Source: Pannonibacter carbonis
Lineage (GTDB): Bacteria; Pseudomonadota; Alphaproteobacteria; Rhizobiales; Stappiaceae
NCBI RefSeq assembly: GCF_003012935.1
Contig: NZ_PUDR01000004.1
Span: 62,001 to 126,000, forward strand
DNA: 64,000 nucleotides
Reading direction: 5' to 3'
A program made the position numbers and the translations under genes. The notes beneath the pieces are model-generated. The model saw only the letters and a program-made list of their open reading frames with translations. It searched no databases and was not told the origin of the DNA. Shown here one piece after another: positions 27,821 through 36,481 of the stretch; position 1 is the first letter of the stretch; every line of letters begins with the position of its first letter.

Positions 27821-29911
27821 TCAGGAAATGCTGCCGATGGTCGCGACATCCGTGCCTCGCGCGATTTCGAGATGGGACAGGACCGGCAAGGTCGGGAACA
27901 TGCGCTCCACGATCATGCGCACATAGGGCCGGGCCTCGGGAGCCGCGACGATGGCAAAGCGCTTGCCGCCGCTCATGTGGGTCTTCACTGCCGCCGACAT
28001 CTGGGTGCCGAATTCCTCGACCAGTTGTGGCTCGATGTCGAACTCGATGACATCGCCCTTGCTGTCGCGCTTCATGCTCTGGTGGAAGGCCAGATCCCAG
28101 CGGTTGCCAAGGCGCAGGATATTGAGCGGCCCGCCTTCGGCAAGATCACCGCAGATCTGCTGGGCAATGCGCATGCGCACATGTTCCACCACCTGCTCCG
28201 ACCGGCGGACATGCGGCACGATCTCGGCCACGGCCTCCAGGATGAGGTGCAGGTTGCGGATGGACACGCGTTCCGACAGCAGAAGCTTCAGCACCGCCTG
28301 CAAGCCTGAGAACGAGATGTGCGACGGGCAGATGTCGTCGATCAGCTTGCGGTATTCCGGATCGAGCCGGTCCAGCAGGTTGCGCATGTCCTTGTAGGAC
28401 AAGAGCTGCGGCAGGTTGTTGCGGATCACCTCGGACAGGTGGGTGAGGATCACCGTGTTGTTGTCGGCCGGAACGAGGCCATCGCGCTTCAGTTCATCCT
28501 GATAGGCCATCGGCACCCAGTAGGCCGGCATGCCGAAGGCAGGCTCACGGGTCGGTTCGCCCAGCAGCGGCAGGTTGCGATCCTCGTCGGTCATGACCAG
28601 AAGCTCACCAACCTTCAGTTCCTGCATGGCGACGACAGTGCCGTGAATGCGGATCTGGTAGGACTTGGGATCCAGGGTCAGGCTGTCGGAGACGCGGATA
28701 TCCGGGACGACGAAGCCGTACTGCTCGGCGAACTTGCGGCGCATCTTGCCGACGCGGCGGGCCAGCTCGTTGTGGCCCACCAGCAGCTGGGAGGCGACCT
28801 GCTTGCCGAGGCAAAGCTCGATCTCGGCCGTCTTGAGGGATTCCTTGACGGACTCGCGACTGTCGCGCTTGGTCTTCGCCTCGGCCGCTTCCGCAACCGC
28901 CTTTGCCATCTGTTCCGCAGCCGCCTTTTTCTTCGGGATCGAGTAACCGATGAACGCCATCAGACCGCCAAGGAAGGCAAAGGGGAGGATGGGCAGGCCC
29001 GGCATCAGTGCAAAGATGCCCATCAAGGCGGCCGCAACCATCAGCGCGCGCGGGTATCCGGCGAGCTGGTTGAGAACGGCCGTCTCGGTTGCCCCACGGG
29101 TACCGCCCTTTGAAACCAGCAGACCGGCGGCCAGAGAGACGATCAGCGCCGGGATCTGGGTGACCAGGCCATCACCCACCGACAGCTTGGTGAAGACGTC
29201 GGACGCCTCACCCAGGCTCATATCGTAGCGAGTAACGCCGATGACGATGCCACCGAATATATTGACGGCGGTGATGATCAGGCCGGCGATGGCATCGCCG
29301 CGCACGAATTTCGATGCACCGTCCATCGCGCCGAAGAAGGAACTCTCCTCCTCCAACTCGCGGCGGCGGCGCTGTGCCTCCTTGTCATCGATGAGACCGG
29401 CGGACAGGTCCGCGTCGATTGCCATCTGCTTGCCCGGAATGGCATCCAGGGTAAAGCGGGCGCCGACTTCCGCGATGCGCGTCGCCCCCTTGGTGATAAC
29501 GATGAAGTTGACCACCACGAGGATCGTGAAGACGATCAGCCCGATGACAAAGTCGCCACTCATGACGAAAGTCGAGAAGCCGTTGATGATGTGGCCGGCG
29601 GCATCGACGCCTTCATGACCATTGGCCAGGATCACGCGGGTCGTCGCGATGTTTAGCGACAGCCGCAGCATCGTCGAGATCAGCAGGATCGTCGGGAAGG
29701 ACGAGAAATCGAGTGGCTTCTGGATCCAGAGGGCCACCATCAGGATCAGAACCGACAGGGCGATGGAAAGAGCCAGCCCCATGTCGATCATGAAGGCGGG
29801 AATGGGCAGGAAGAGAACTGCCAGGATCAGGGCGATGCCAACGGCAAAGCCAATGTCGCGGCGGCTTCCGTTGGGGGTCTGGCCGATGGCCGTAAGGGCT
29901 GTGTCCGACAT
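27821..29911 (-). CDS. flhA: Flagellar export gate protein FlhA
   Basis: A 696-residue protein with eight membrane helices in the first 330 residues and a large cytoplasmic domain that docks chaperone-substrate complexes. Signatures are the FHIPEP-type loop region around [37 protein letters not shown] (in parts, about 140-180) and the cytoplasmic blocks [19 protein letters not shown] and [18 protein letters not shown]. Length is standard. An 85-base gap separates it from fliQ upstream, so a promoter in between cannot be excluded. Confidence 0.96.
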   Translation of the reverse strand: MSDTALTAIGQTPNGSRRDIGFAVGIALILAVLFLPIPAFMIDMGLALSIALSVLILMVALWIQKPLDFSSFPTILLISTMLRLSLNIATTRVILANGHEGVDAAGHIINGFSTFVMSGDFVIGLIVFTILVVVNFIVITKGATRIAEVGARFTLDAIPGKQMAIDADLSAGLIDDKEAQRRRRELEEESSFFGAMDGASKFVRGDAIAGLIITAVNIFGGIVIGVTRYDMSLGEASDVFTKLSVGDGLVTQIPALIVSLAAGLLVSKGGTRGATETAVLNQLAGYPRALMVAAALMGIFALMPGLPILPFAFLGGLMAFIGYSIPKKKAAAEQMAKAVAEAAEAKTKRDSRESVKESLKTAEIELCLGKQVASQLLVGHNELARRVGKMRRKFAEQYGFVVPDIRVSDSLTLDPKSYQIRIHGTVVAMQELKVGELLVMTDEDRNLPLLGEPTREPAFGMPAYWVPMAYQDELKRDGLVPADNNTVILTHLSEVIRNNLPQLLSYKDMRNLLDRLDPEYRKLIDDICPSHISFSGLQAVLKLLLSERVSIRNLHLILEAVAEIVPHVRRSEQVVEHVRMRIAQQICGDLAEGGPLNILRLGNRWDLAFHQSMKRDSKGDVIEFDIEPQLVEEFGTQMSAAVKTHMSGGKRFAIVAAPEARPYVRMIVERMFPTLPVLSHLEIARGTDVATIGSIS

Positions 29912-29996
29912 GCCTCATCTCGTTTCGAGGGATCGCAGTTCCACTATCTGTGGTGAAGCTTGCGTGGGCATGGTGAGGACGCCAGGTTGTCCCGCG

Positions 29997-30263
29997 TCAG
30001 AACCCGTTCTCAATGCGCCCGTAGACAAGCGCGGTCAGGGCATAGATTTCCGACCCGATGAACGGGGCGGCGATGATGATCATGACGAGGATTGCCAGGA
30101 TCTTCGGAATAAAAGTCAGGGTGACTTCCTGTACCTGGGTCAAGGCCTGCACCAGGGCAATGGACACACCGACAAGCATCGCCGGAATCACCGCCGGCGC
30201 CGAGCCGACGATGATCGCCCAGATGGCGTTGCGCACGAGATCAATCGCATCGGCCTCGTTCAT
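29997..30263 (-). CDS. fliQ: Flagellar export gate protein FliQ
   Basis: An 88-residue protein with two membrane helices (about 15-38 and 50-75). The sequence ALVQALTQVQEVTLTFIPKIL between them is the FliQ signature; in the gate four copies of the protein wrap round FliP and FliR. It starts 2 bases after flgD and so belongs to the same transcript. The length is exactly as usual for the family. Confidence 0.95.
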   Translation of the reverse strand: MNEADAIDLVRNAIWAIIVGSAPAVIPAMLVGVSIALVQALTQVQEVTLTFIPKILAILVMIIIAAPFIGSEIYALTALVYGRIENGF

Positions 30264-30265
30264 GG

Positions 30266-30682
30266 TCAGGAGATCTTCACGCCGGGGCCGAGCAGGATCT
30301 TCTTGCCATTGTCGAGCCCCAGCATCGTGCCGTCGCTGTAGACCTCAACCGACTTGACCAGGCCGCTGACATTGGTGGTGCTGTCTGTAACCGTGCGGCC
30401 AATCAGGTCATCGACCTGGCCGAAGGACATGTTGGTCAGGAGCGTTTCCAGCTTCGAGTTGGTCTTGATCGCCTGTTCGACCTGCGAAAAGCTGGCGAGC
30501 TGGGCGAGCTGCTGGGTTGCGTCCACCGGATCGGTCGGATCCTGGTTCTTCATCTGCGCCATCATCAACTGCAGGAACGCATTGTAGTCGAGGGTCAGCT
30601 GTTCCTTTGCCGATGCAGGGCCGGACTTCCCGGCTTGCGCCGCCTGATTGGGCTGAATGGCTGTTGGCTGGATGACGGTCAT
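30266..30682 (-). CDS. flgD: Flagellar hook assembly scaffold FlgD (short rhizobial form)
   Basis: A 138-residue hook-cap protein. The conserved N-terminal block LDYNAFLQLMMAQMKNQDPTDP and QLAQLASFSQVEQ is clear, and a short beta part (DDLIGRTVT to LLGPGVKI) follows. Enteric FlgD is about 230 residues; the shorter form without the FlgD Ig-like domain is usual in rhizobia. It lies between flbT and fliQ in the standard rhizobial order. Confidence 0.92.
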   Translation of the reverse strand: MTVIQPTAIQPNQAAQAGKSGPASAKEQLTLDYNAFLQLMMAQMKNQDPTDPVDATQQLAQLASFSQVEQAIKTNSKLETLLTNMSFGQVDDLIGRTVTDSTTNVSGLVKSVEVYSDGTMLGLDNGKKILLGPGVKIS

Positions 30683-30707
30683 CTGTGTCTCTCCTCACGC
30701 GCGGGCG

Positions 30708-31130
30708 TCACGCCGCTTCGGTTTCGCCGGCACGGGCGCGATCGGCCACCTTGCCATTCATGATCAGGGCCTCGATCGGGTAGAGGCCGCGGATGGTCTT
30801 GAGCGCATCGAACAGACGGTCCTCTGCCATGTAGGCTTCCACTTCGCCCAGACCATCAACGATGTCGCGGTTGGAGAAAGTCTTGCGTGTAGAGGCGATC
30901 AGCACCTCGGCAAGGTCGCGGGCATTGCCGGCGGCGACGGGGTCCATCAGCATCGATTGCAGCACGAAGTAGATCTGCCGCAGCGGTGTCGTCGTGTCCT
31001 GCGGCTGCAGGACATGGGCTTCCAGGAGGAATACCGCGTTGTTCATGAGCTCCAGGTTCGTCTTGCGGTCCACCCGCAGCACGGCCCCGTTGATGAAGAT
31101 GCGTTCACCGGCCTTGAGAGCAATATGCAT
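30708..31130 (-). CDS. flbT: Flagellin synthesis regulator FlbT
   Basis: A 140-residue protein that in alphaproteobacteria binds the 5' leader of flagellin mRNA and controls its translation or stability. The start IALKAGERIFINGAVLRVDRK and the LLEAHVLQPQDTTTPLRQIYF region are diagnostic. The ATG at 31130 begins the family; an upstream open frame overlaps flaF and is not conserved. Its likely target here is the fliC leader, which can form a short hairpin at 43762-43780. It lies 5 bases after flaF. Confidence 0.95.
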   Translation of the reverse strand: MHIALKAGERIFINGAVLRVDRKTNLELMNNAVFLLEAHVLQPQDTTTPLRQIYFVLQSMLMDPVAAGNARDLAEVLIASTRKTFSNRDIVDGLGEVEAYMAEDRLFDALKTIRGLYPIEALIMNGKVADRARAGETEAA

Positions 31131-31135
31131 GGAGG

Positions 31136-31486
31136 TCACCGTGCGAGGCTGTCGCGAATGATTGTGTTGATCTCGATCAGGGCGTCGAGGCTGTCGGTTT
31201 CCTGGCGACGGATGCGCTCCAGCTCCTTGATCACCCATATGCCGATGGAGATAAGGTCGGCGCGGATCTCGACCGGCAGCTCGTTGGTCTCCTCGGCCAG
31301 ATTGTCGATGAAATAGCTCCACAAACGGCGGGTGTTGTAGACCGCCTCGATGGTCTCGCGGGACCGGGGACCGCGCTCCCGAGCCAGCTCCAGCTGGGCA
31401 ATGACAATGTCCATGGCTTCCCGTTCTTCGGCACGCGGGTCGCGGCCGAAGTCGTCAATCGCCTCGGCATAGGAAAAGTTATACAT
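31136..31486 (-). CDS. flaF: Flagellar biosynthesis regulator FlaF
   Basis: A 116-residue helical protein. Start YNFSYAEAIDDFGRDPRAEEREAM and the middle RRLWSYFIDNLAEETNELP are the FlaF signature. FlaF works with FlbT, opposing it in some species and acting as a flagellin secretion helper. It is placed between flgL and flbT as in Brucella and Sinorhizobium. The 72-base gap to flgL carries no clear element. Confidence 0.95.
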   Translation of the reverse strand: MYNFSYAEAIDDFGRDPRAEEREAMDIVIAQLELARERGPRSRETIEAVYNTRRLWSYFIDNLAEETNELPVEIRADLISIGIWVIKELERIRRQETDSLDALIEINTIIRDSLAR

Positions 31487-31558
31487 GGCACCTCTCTTGC
31501 GTCGTCATTCAGCGGCGGGCGGCAAGGTGCGCCCGGGCCGGAATGGACCGGACGCGTC

Positions 31559-32608
31559 TCACAGGAAGTTCAGAATGCTCAGTCTCTGGATGCGGGAGCT
31601 GACCGCGTAGGTCGTCTCGAGCTGCGTGATCGCGGTGTTGAGACGCACCGCAGTTTCCTCCTTGTTGACAAGTTCAAGGCTGTTGACGCGCTTGTTCAGG
31701 ATGTTGGTCTGGACTTCGAGCCGGTCGCTGGCCGCCGATACGCGCGACTGCGCCAGGCCGACCCCGCCCATGAGATTGGTGACCCCGACAACAGCTTCTC
31801 CGAGCAGCGAGATCGCCTTGTCGACGACGACCTTGTAGGTTTCCTTGCTGAGCCCTTCTGCACCGAGGTCGGCCATCATCGTGAAGGCGGCGGCGAGCTG
31901 GCGCATCGACTTCTCGTTGGCGCTGACCGAGCTGTTCAGGGACTCGGCGGGAGAAATCTGCGACGTCATGGTCTGGTTGGTCGCCGTCGACCAGGTCGCG
32001 CCCCACTGGGGATCGGCAAAGAGCGTGTCGAACGGGCCATTTAGGAAGGCCGTCATCGCAGCCGGAGTGATCGTGGCGACGTTGGGATCTGCCTGGTTGA
32101 AAGTGAACGCGCCGAGAAAGGCCGCATCCACGGCTACCTTGCTGGCTGAAGCCGGTGTCGCGAAGTAATCGGTGACCGGCTTGGTGTCGGTGTTGATGCC
32201 GGAGAAGATGTAGGTGCCGCCGAGCTGGGTGTTGAGGCGGGAAACAAGCAGCTTCAGGCTGCCTTCTGCCTGTCCCTTGGCAACCGAGGCCGAGCCGTTG
32301 CTGTCGCGCACAGCCACAAGGGTCGCCAGGCTGTCCTGGGTGGTTGTCAGGAGATCCTTCAGCGCAGCCTGGGTCACATCGAGACGGGAAGCGGTCAATG
32401 CGTTGGTATCGATCAGCGCATCGAGCCGGGTGTGCTCGGCGCGGACCGAGACCGCCTCGCCGGTGCGGGCGCCGAGATCCAGTCCGATGTCAGCCTTGCG
32501 ACCGGAAGAAATCTCGATCTGCAACTTGGCAAGATTGGCGGTCTGGCGTTGCAGGAGGCTCCGCGTGGAGTCCGACAGGGTGAACGTGGAGATATAGGAC
32601 GTTTTCAT
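31559..32608 (-). CDS. flgL: Hook-filament junction protein FlgL
   Basis: A 349-residue flagellin-like protein joining hook and filament. The N-terminal helix LQRQTANLAKLQIEISSGRKADI and the C-terminal helix ALAQSRVSAASDRL-type sequence ending IQRLSILNFL pair in the D0/D1 coiled coil. There is no signal peptide, as it is exported by the flagellar type III route. It follows flgK by 6 bases. Confidence 0.92.
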   Translation of the reverse strand: MKTSYISTFTLSDSTRSLLQRQTANLAKLQIEISSGRKADIGLDLGARTGEAVSVRAEHTRLDALIDTNALTASRLDVTQAALKDLLTTTQDSLATLVAVRDSNGSASVAKGQAEGSLKLLVSRLNTQLGGTYIFSGINTDTKPVTDYFATPASASKVAVDAAFLGAFTFNQADPNVATITPAAMTAFLNGPFDTLFADPQWGATWSTATNQTMTSQISPAESLNSSVSANEKSMRQLAAAFTMMADLGAEGLSKETYKVVVDKAISLLGEAVVGVTNLMGGVGLAQSRVSAASDRLEVQTNILNKRVNSLELVNKEETAVRLNTAITQLETTYAVSSRIQRLSILNFL

Positions 32609-32614
32609 CTTGGG

Positions 32615-34105
32615 TTACCTCGCAGCGGAGAGCAGGTCATCGAGCATGCGATCGACAGCGGAAATCAGCTTGGCCGCCGCGCCATAGGCCCGTTCGATGT
32701 CGAGCAGCAGCGTCATTTCCTCATCGAGATTGACACCGGTGGCATTGGACAGGGACTCGGCGGTGCGGGTGACGATGACCGACTGGACCTCGACATCGGC
32801 GGCAGAAGACTTGCGCGCCGCCTGGAGCCAGCTGACGGAGGAGCCGGCAAAGCCCTTCAGCGTATCGGTTGGGTCAAGGCCAACGCCACCGTCAAAGACA
32901 CGCGGAGCGTTGAGTGCCGTGACATATTCCTGGATCCGGATGGCATAGCCGGCGTTGTTGGCCGGGTTGTAGACGTAGTCCGGGTTCAGCGGATCGGAGA
33001 TGCCGCCATCTCGCAAGCGCTCAAGGCTGCCGCCCTGGTCCGGGTCGGCATTGGCGTTGATCCGGATGTCGCCTGCCAGCCCCGCTGACAGGGTGGCTGT
33101 CGCCGGCAGGGCCGGGCCGCCGGAATAGGTGAACAGGCCAGCCTGGTCAGGACCGCCGCCGCCGGACTGGTCCTGCTCCGCGAAGGCTTCGATCAGGCCA
33201 CGTGCGACTTCATCGAGCTGGTTCTGATAGGTCACGGCGGTGCTGTCGCGCAGCTGGGTCAGCCCGTGCAGCCGGCCGCTGCCGATCGGCATGATCGCGT
33301 TGGGCCCGGCGACCGGAACGCCGTCGATGAAGACGGCATTGCCGACCGTCGCTGCGTTGAAGGTGTTCGTCGGCGCAAAGCTGACGGTGCGTGCCGTGGT
33401 CTCGAACAGCGTGACACCGCTGTCGGTGTAGATCACGACCCCGCCGTCGGATGCGGTCAGGGTGGAGATGCCGATTTCCTGCGACAGGGCGTGTAACGCC
33501 TTGTCGCGGGCATCCAGCGCGTCGGTGATATCGGCGCCCGACTGGCCACCCTTGACGATGAGGCCATTGAGGCGTTCGACCTGACCAAGCAATTCGTTGA
33601 TGCGTCCGACGGAACTGTTGATGTCGGCGTCTGCCTCGGCGCGCACATCCTGGACAAGGCCGGTGTATTCGTTGAGCAGCCGCACCGTGTCCTTGGCCGC
33701 GCCCAACATCGTTTGGGCCAGGATCGAATTGCCCGGATCGGACGCGTAGTTCTGGATCGCAGTTTCCAGCGTACCGAGCTGGGCGGCCGGAGAGCGTTTC
33801 AGCTCGGTGTTGCCGACCGTCTGCTCCAGCTTTTCCAATCCCGCCGCAACCGCATCCTGGGACATGGCCCGGGACGTGGAGCGCAGCAGCGAGCTGTAGA
33901 GAGCATTGTCGGTGGTCCGGCGGATGCCGTCGCTGCGCACTCCGCCGACATGCCCGCCCTCGCTGACGACGGTGCTGAGCATGACGGTCTTGCGCGAGTA
34001 GCCAGCCTCCTGGGCTCCAGCGATATTGCGGGAGACCGTCGCCGTTTCGGTCTGGCGCGCGCTCAGGGCCGACTGGGCGACCTTCAGGGCAACGGAAAGG
34101 CTCAT
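32615..34105 (-). CDS. flgK: Hook-associated protein FlgK
   Basis: A 496-residue junction protein between hook and FlgL. The N-terminal motif ALSARQTETATVSRNIAGAQEAGYSRKTVML and the C-terminal motif NLDEEMTLLLDIERAYGAAAKLI, ending in DRMLDDLLSA, are typical. The middle is a variable beta-rich region. It begins 27 bases after flgE and continues into flgL, so the three are probably one transcript. Confidence 0.94.
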   Translation of the reverse strand: MSLSVALKVAQSALSARQTETATVSRNIAGAQEAGYSRKTVMLSTVVSEGGHVGGVRSDGIRRTTDNALYSSLLRSTSRAMSQDAVAAGLEKLEQTVGNTELKRSPAAQLGTLETAIQNYASDPGNSILAQTMLGAAKDTVRLLNEYTGLVQDVRAEADADINSSVGRINELLGQVERLNGLIVKGGQSGADITDALDARDKALHALSQEIGISTLTASDGGVVIYTDSGVTLFETTARTVSFAPTNTFNAATVGNAVFIDGVPVAGPNAIMPIGSGRLHGLTQLRDSTAVTYQNQLDEVARGLIEAFAEQDQSGGGGPDQAGLFTYSGGPALPATATLSAGLAGDIRINANADPDQGGSLERLRDGGISDPLNPDYVYNPANNAGYAIRIQEYVTALNAPRVFDGGVGLDPTDTLKGFAGSSVSWLQAARKSSAADVEVQSVIVTRTAESLSNATGVNLDEEMTLLLDIERAYGAAAKLISAVDRMLDDLLSAAR

Positions 34106-34132
34106 GTCACATATTCCTTGCTGCTCGGCGCA

Positions 34133-35407
34133 TCAGCGGACGAGATTGACCAGTTCCTCGAGCAGGTCGGAGCCTGCCTTGAACACTTTCGAGTTGGCCG
34201 TGTAGCCACGTTGTGACTCGATCATCGAGGTCAGTTCGGTCGCCAGATCGACATTGGAGTCTTCCAGTGCACCGACCACCACGCTGCCCAGACCGCCCTC
34301 GCCCGGGAACCCGACGCGGATGTCGCCGGAGTTGTTCGACTGGGTGAAGATGTTGCCCGAGAGCGCCGTCAGCTTGTCCGGGCTCGGCACGTCGGCGAGC
34401 GGGATGCGGAAGATTTCGCGGCGGGCACCGTTGGAATAAACGGCACTGAGGATCCCCTCTTCGTTGAACTCGACCGTCTCGACCGCGCTCGGCGCATTGC
34501 CATTGGCCTCAACCTTGGTGACCGCAAAGCCAGCCGCCAGCGAAGTGCCGCCCGACAGATCCATGTTGAAGGTGCCACCATTCGGGACAGTGATGGCGAT
34601 GTCCGTCGGGCTGGCTGTCGTGAGCTTGCCGGTGGTCAGGCTGTAAGTCAGGGTCTGGGTGGAGAGGGCCGGGCCGGTGTAGGGGAAGCCGCCGCCTGGA
34701 GCGGCTTCAGCGGCGTTGAAGACCGCGACTTCCCAGGTGGACTCGGTCGGAGATATGGCCGTCTTGGAGTAATAGACGTCCAGCTTCACTTCATTGCCAA
34801 GGTTGTCAAACATGATGACAGAGGTCTTGGCAGAGAACGTTGCGGTTGCGGCGTTGGCGGACGGCAAGTCGGCTGCGGCGACAATAGCTGCGCCTTCCGG
34901 AACGTTGGTCCAAAGGGTTGCCTTGTTCGTCGGAGTGGCTTCCAACTGGTTCTGCGAGACATTGACGTCGACCAGGCCGCCGAGGCCGTTGGCGACCGGC
35001 GTCGCCGCGACGCCGCCGTTGATCGGATAGCCCTGCAGGGTAAAGCCAGCGGTGTTGACCAGATAGCCCTCCTTGTCGATGACAAAGGCGCCGGCGCGGG
35101 TGAGCGACTGGGTGCCGTCACGGTCGGCCACGACAAAGAAGCCGTTGCCGTCAATCGCAAGGTTCAGAGACGATGTCGTGTAGCTCAGCGATCCCTGCTG
35201 CGAAATCGCCCGCACCGTGTTGGCTTTCACGCCGCCTGAGTTATAGGTGCCGGTGCCCTGCGACAGAACCATCGAGGTGAATTCGGACGCCGCGCGCTTG
35301 TATCCGGTCGTGTTCGAATTCGCGATGTTGTCCGCGACTGTACCCAACTTGCTGGACTGGGCATTCATGCCGGACACGCCGGTACGCATTACGCCGTAAA
35401 GACTCAT
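34133..35407 (-). CDS. flgE: Flagellar hook protein FlgE
   Basis: A 424-residue hook subunit. The start SLYGVMRTGVSGMNAQSSKL with ADNIANSNTTGYKRA and the C-terminal ALEDSNVDLATELTSMIESQRGYTANSKV are the rod/hook family ends; between them are FlgE D1/D2 domains. The ATG at 35407 follows GGGAGA. It is the first gene of the flgE-K-L-flaF-flbT-flgD-fliQ-flhA-fliR operon, and the AT-rich region upstream probably holds the promoter under FtcR/Rem control, as known in related species. Confidence 0.95.
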   Translation of the reverse strand: MSLYGVMRTGVSGMNAQSSKLGTVADNIANSNTTGYKRAASEFTSMVLSQGTGTYNSGGVKANTVRAISQQGSLSYTTSSLNLAIDGNGFFVVADRDGTQSLTRAGAFVIDKEGYLVNTAGFTLQGYPINGGVAATPVANGLGGLVDVNVSQNQLEATPTNKATLWTNVPEGAAIVAAADLPSANAATATFSAKTSVIMFDNLGNEVKLDVYYSKTAISPTESTWEVAVFNAAEAAPGGGFPYTGPALSTQTLTYSLTTGKLTTASPTDIAITVPNGGTFNMDLSGGTSLAAGFAVTKVEANGNAPSAVETVEFNEEGILSAVYSNGARREIFRIPLADVPSPDKLTALSGNIFTQSNNSGDIRVGFPGEGGLGSVVVGALEDSNVDLATELTSMIESQRGYTANSKVFKAGSDLLEELVNLVR

Positions 35408-35614
35408 GGAACGTCTCCCGTTGCCAAAATTTCTGGAGACATTCAACGCCGTCAATCTTGCGTGAAGCTGTTGATCGGACAATCGTCAGATGACGGCTGA
35501 TTTTAATAAAATTTTAAGTATAAATTACTTTTATTAATTTCTATTTCACATAATTTAATTTCCACTAAACTGTAAAAATGAATTGATTTATTTGAAAATT
35601 TCTTTTCCTCAGCA

Positions 35615-35717
35615 GTCATCCCCGCCTTGTGCGGGGATCCACAACACCGGCACGGCCGACCTGTTGTCCTGGCGCCAGCGGACGGAAAACTGGATCCCCG
35701 CACAAGGCGGGGATGAC
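35615..35717. repeat. REP-like paired inverted repeat (27-bp arms)
   Basis: The left arm at 35615-35641 (GTCATCCCCGCCTTGTGCGG plus GGATCCA) is repeated exactly in inverted form at 35691-35717, with 49 bases between, so the whole can form a very stable hairpin. Each arm is itself partly palindromic (CCCCGC/GCGGGG). The sequence type, in an intergenic place, is that of dispersed extragenic palindromes. A related element lies at 43941-44045. Confidence 0.85.
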
Positions 35718-35753
35718 CCGTGTGTGTGACACCACATGATCAACAGTCACACT

Positions 35754-35770
35754 CACAAAGCGGGGATGAC
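35754..35770. repeat. Partial third copy of the REP-like arm
   Basis: CACAAAGCGGGGATGAC agrees at 16 of 17 positions with the right arm of the repeat at 35701-35717 (CACAAGGCGGGGATGAC), in the same orientation and 53 bases further on. It looks like a truncated extra unit of the same element. Confidence 0.7.
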
Positions 35771-35887
35771 CTCGGAACGCGTGTTTCCGCATGAAGGGCG
35801 ACCACGCCCACAGGACCACCTCGACCGCTGCGGGGGCCTACTCGACCTGAAAGCGCGCGCACGAGGGCAATCACGCACGAGCCGCGA

Positions 35888-36481
35888 TCAGGCCTTGCAG
35901 AATTTGCTGGCTTCCGGCGTCCATTGGCCAAAACCGCTGGCAACCATGTTGGTGATGACCTTGCAGACATAGCGTTTCTGCGCCGGGTCGTTGTTGGGGC
36001 CGGCGTGATACCGGGCGACCGCCATTGTCCAGGTCCCCTGGCGGGCGTGCAACTCGTTGAGAAAGCGGGCCGCATAGCGGACATTGGCGCGCGGCTCCAG
36101 CATATGGGAGACCGAGCGGAACTTCTCGCCGTGGAAATGATGGTTGATCTGCATGCAGCCGATATCGATCAGCTTCTTGCCGCGCGCCCTGGCCGAGATC
36201 ACCTCTGCCTCCGCAGCCCGGGCGGTAACAGGGAACTTCGGTTCGCCCTCAATGTTGAGCGCATAGGGCGAGAGGGAATTGCGCCGCCCGGTTTCTGTCA
36301 AACCGACGGCGTAGAGAACGCCGAGCGGGATCTTGTAGGCGCGGGCGGCGGCGGCCATTTCCCGCTCGCAGATGGCCTGCCCCGGCGCGGCAAATGCCAC
36401 ACCAGGGGCAAAGCCAAAAGAGCCGGCGTCAGAGATAAACAGCGCCGCTGCGATCGCTACGACTGTCCGAATGTGCTGCAT
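35888..36481 (-). CDS. Lytic transglycosylase (SLT domain), probably the flagellar peptidoglycan hydrolase
   Basis: A 197-residue protein with a signal peptide (about 1-32, hydrophobic VVAIAAALFI, ending AFAAP). The SLT domain has the catalytic Glu in LYAVGLTETGRRNSLSPYAL, then IDIGCMQINHHFHG and RYHAG. It cuts glycan strands, and its place behind fliK with an alphaproteobacterial FlgJ lacking muramidase suggests it opens the wall for the rod. The ATG at 36481 gives a normal signal peptide and overlaps fliK by 53 bases; an ATG at 36520 would extend the basic n-region. Confidence 0.85.
   Translation of the reverse strand: MQHIRTVVAIAAALFISDAGSFGFAPGVAFAAPGQAICEREMAAAARAYKIPLGVLYAVGLTETGRRNSLSPYALNIEGEPKFPVTARAAEAEVISARARGKKLIDIGCMQINHHFHGEKFRSVSHMLEPRANVRYAARFLNELHARQGTWTMAVARYHAGPNNDPAQKRYVCKVITNMVASGFGQWTPEASKFCKA

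Larger units (their letters stand above)
35408..35887. other. Intergenic region upstream of flgE with AT-rich promoter region and repeats
   Basis: A 480-base gap. The part nearest flgE (35480-35610) is very AT-rich and should contain the flgE promoter reading leftwards; an imperfect palindrome CGTCA-GA-TGACG at 35484-35495 is a candidate regulator site. The part from 35615 to 35770 consists of the inverted repeats described separately. From 35771 to the end of the lytic transglycosylase gene nothing recognisable was found. Confidence 0.5.
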
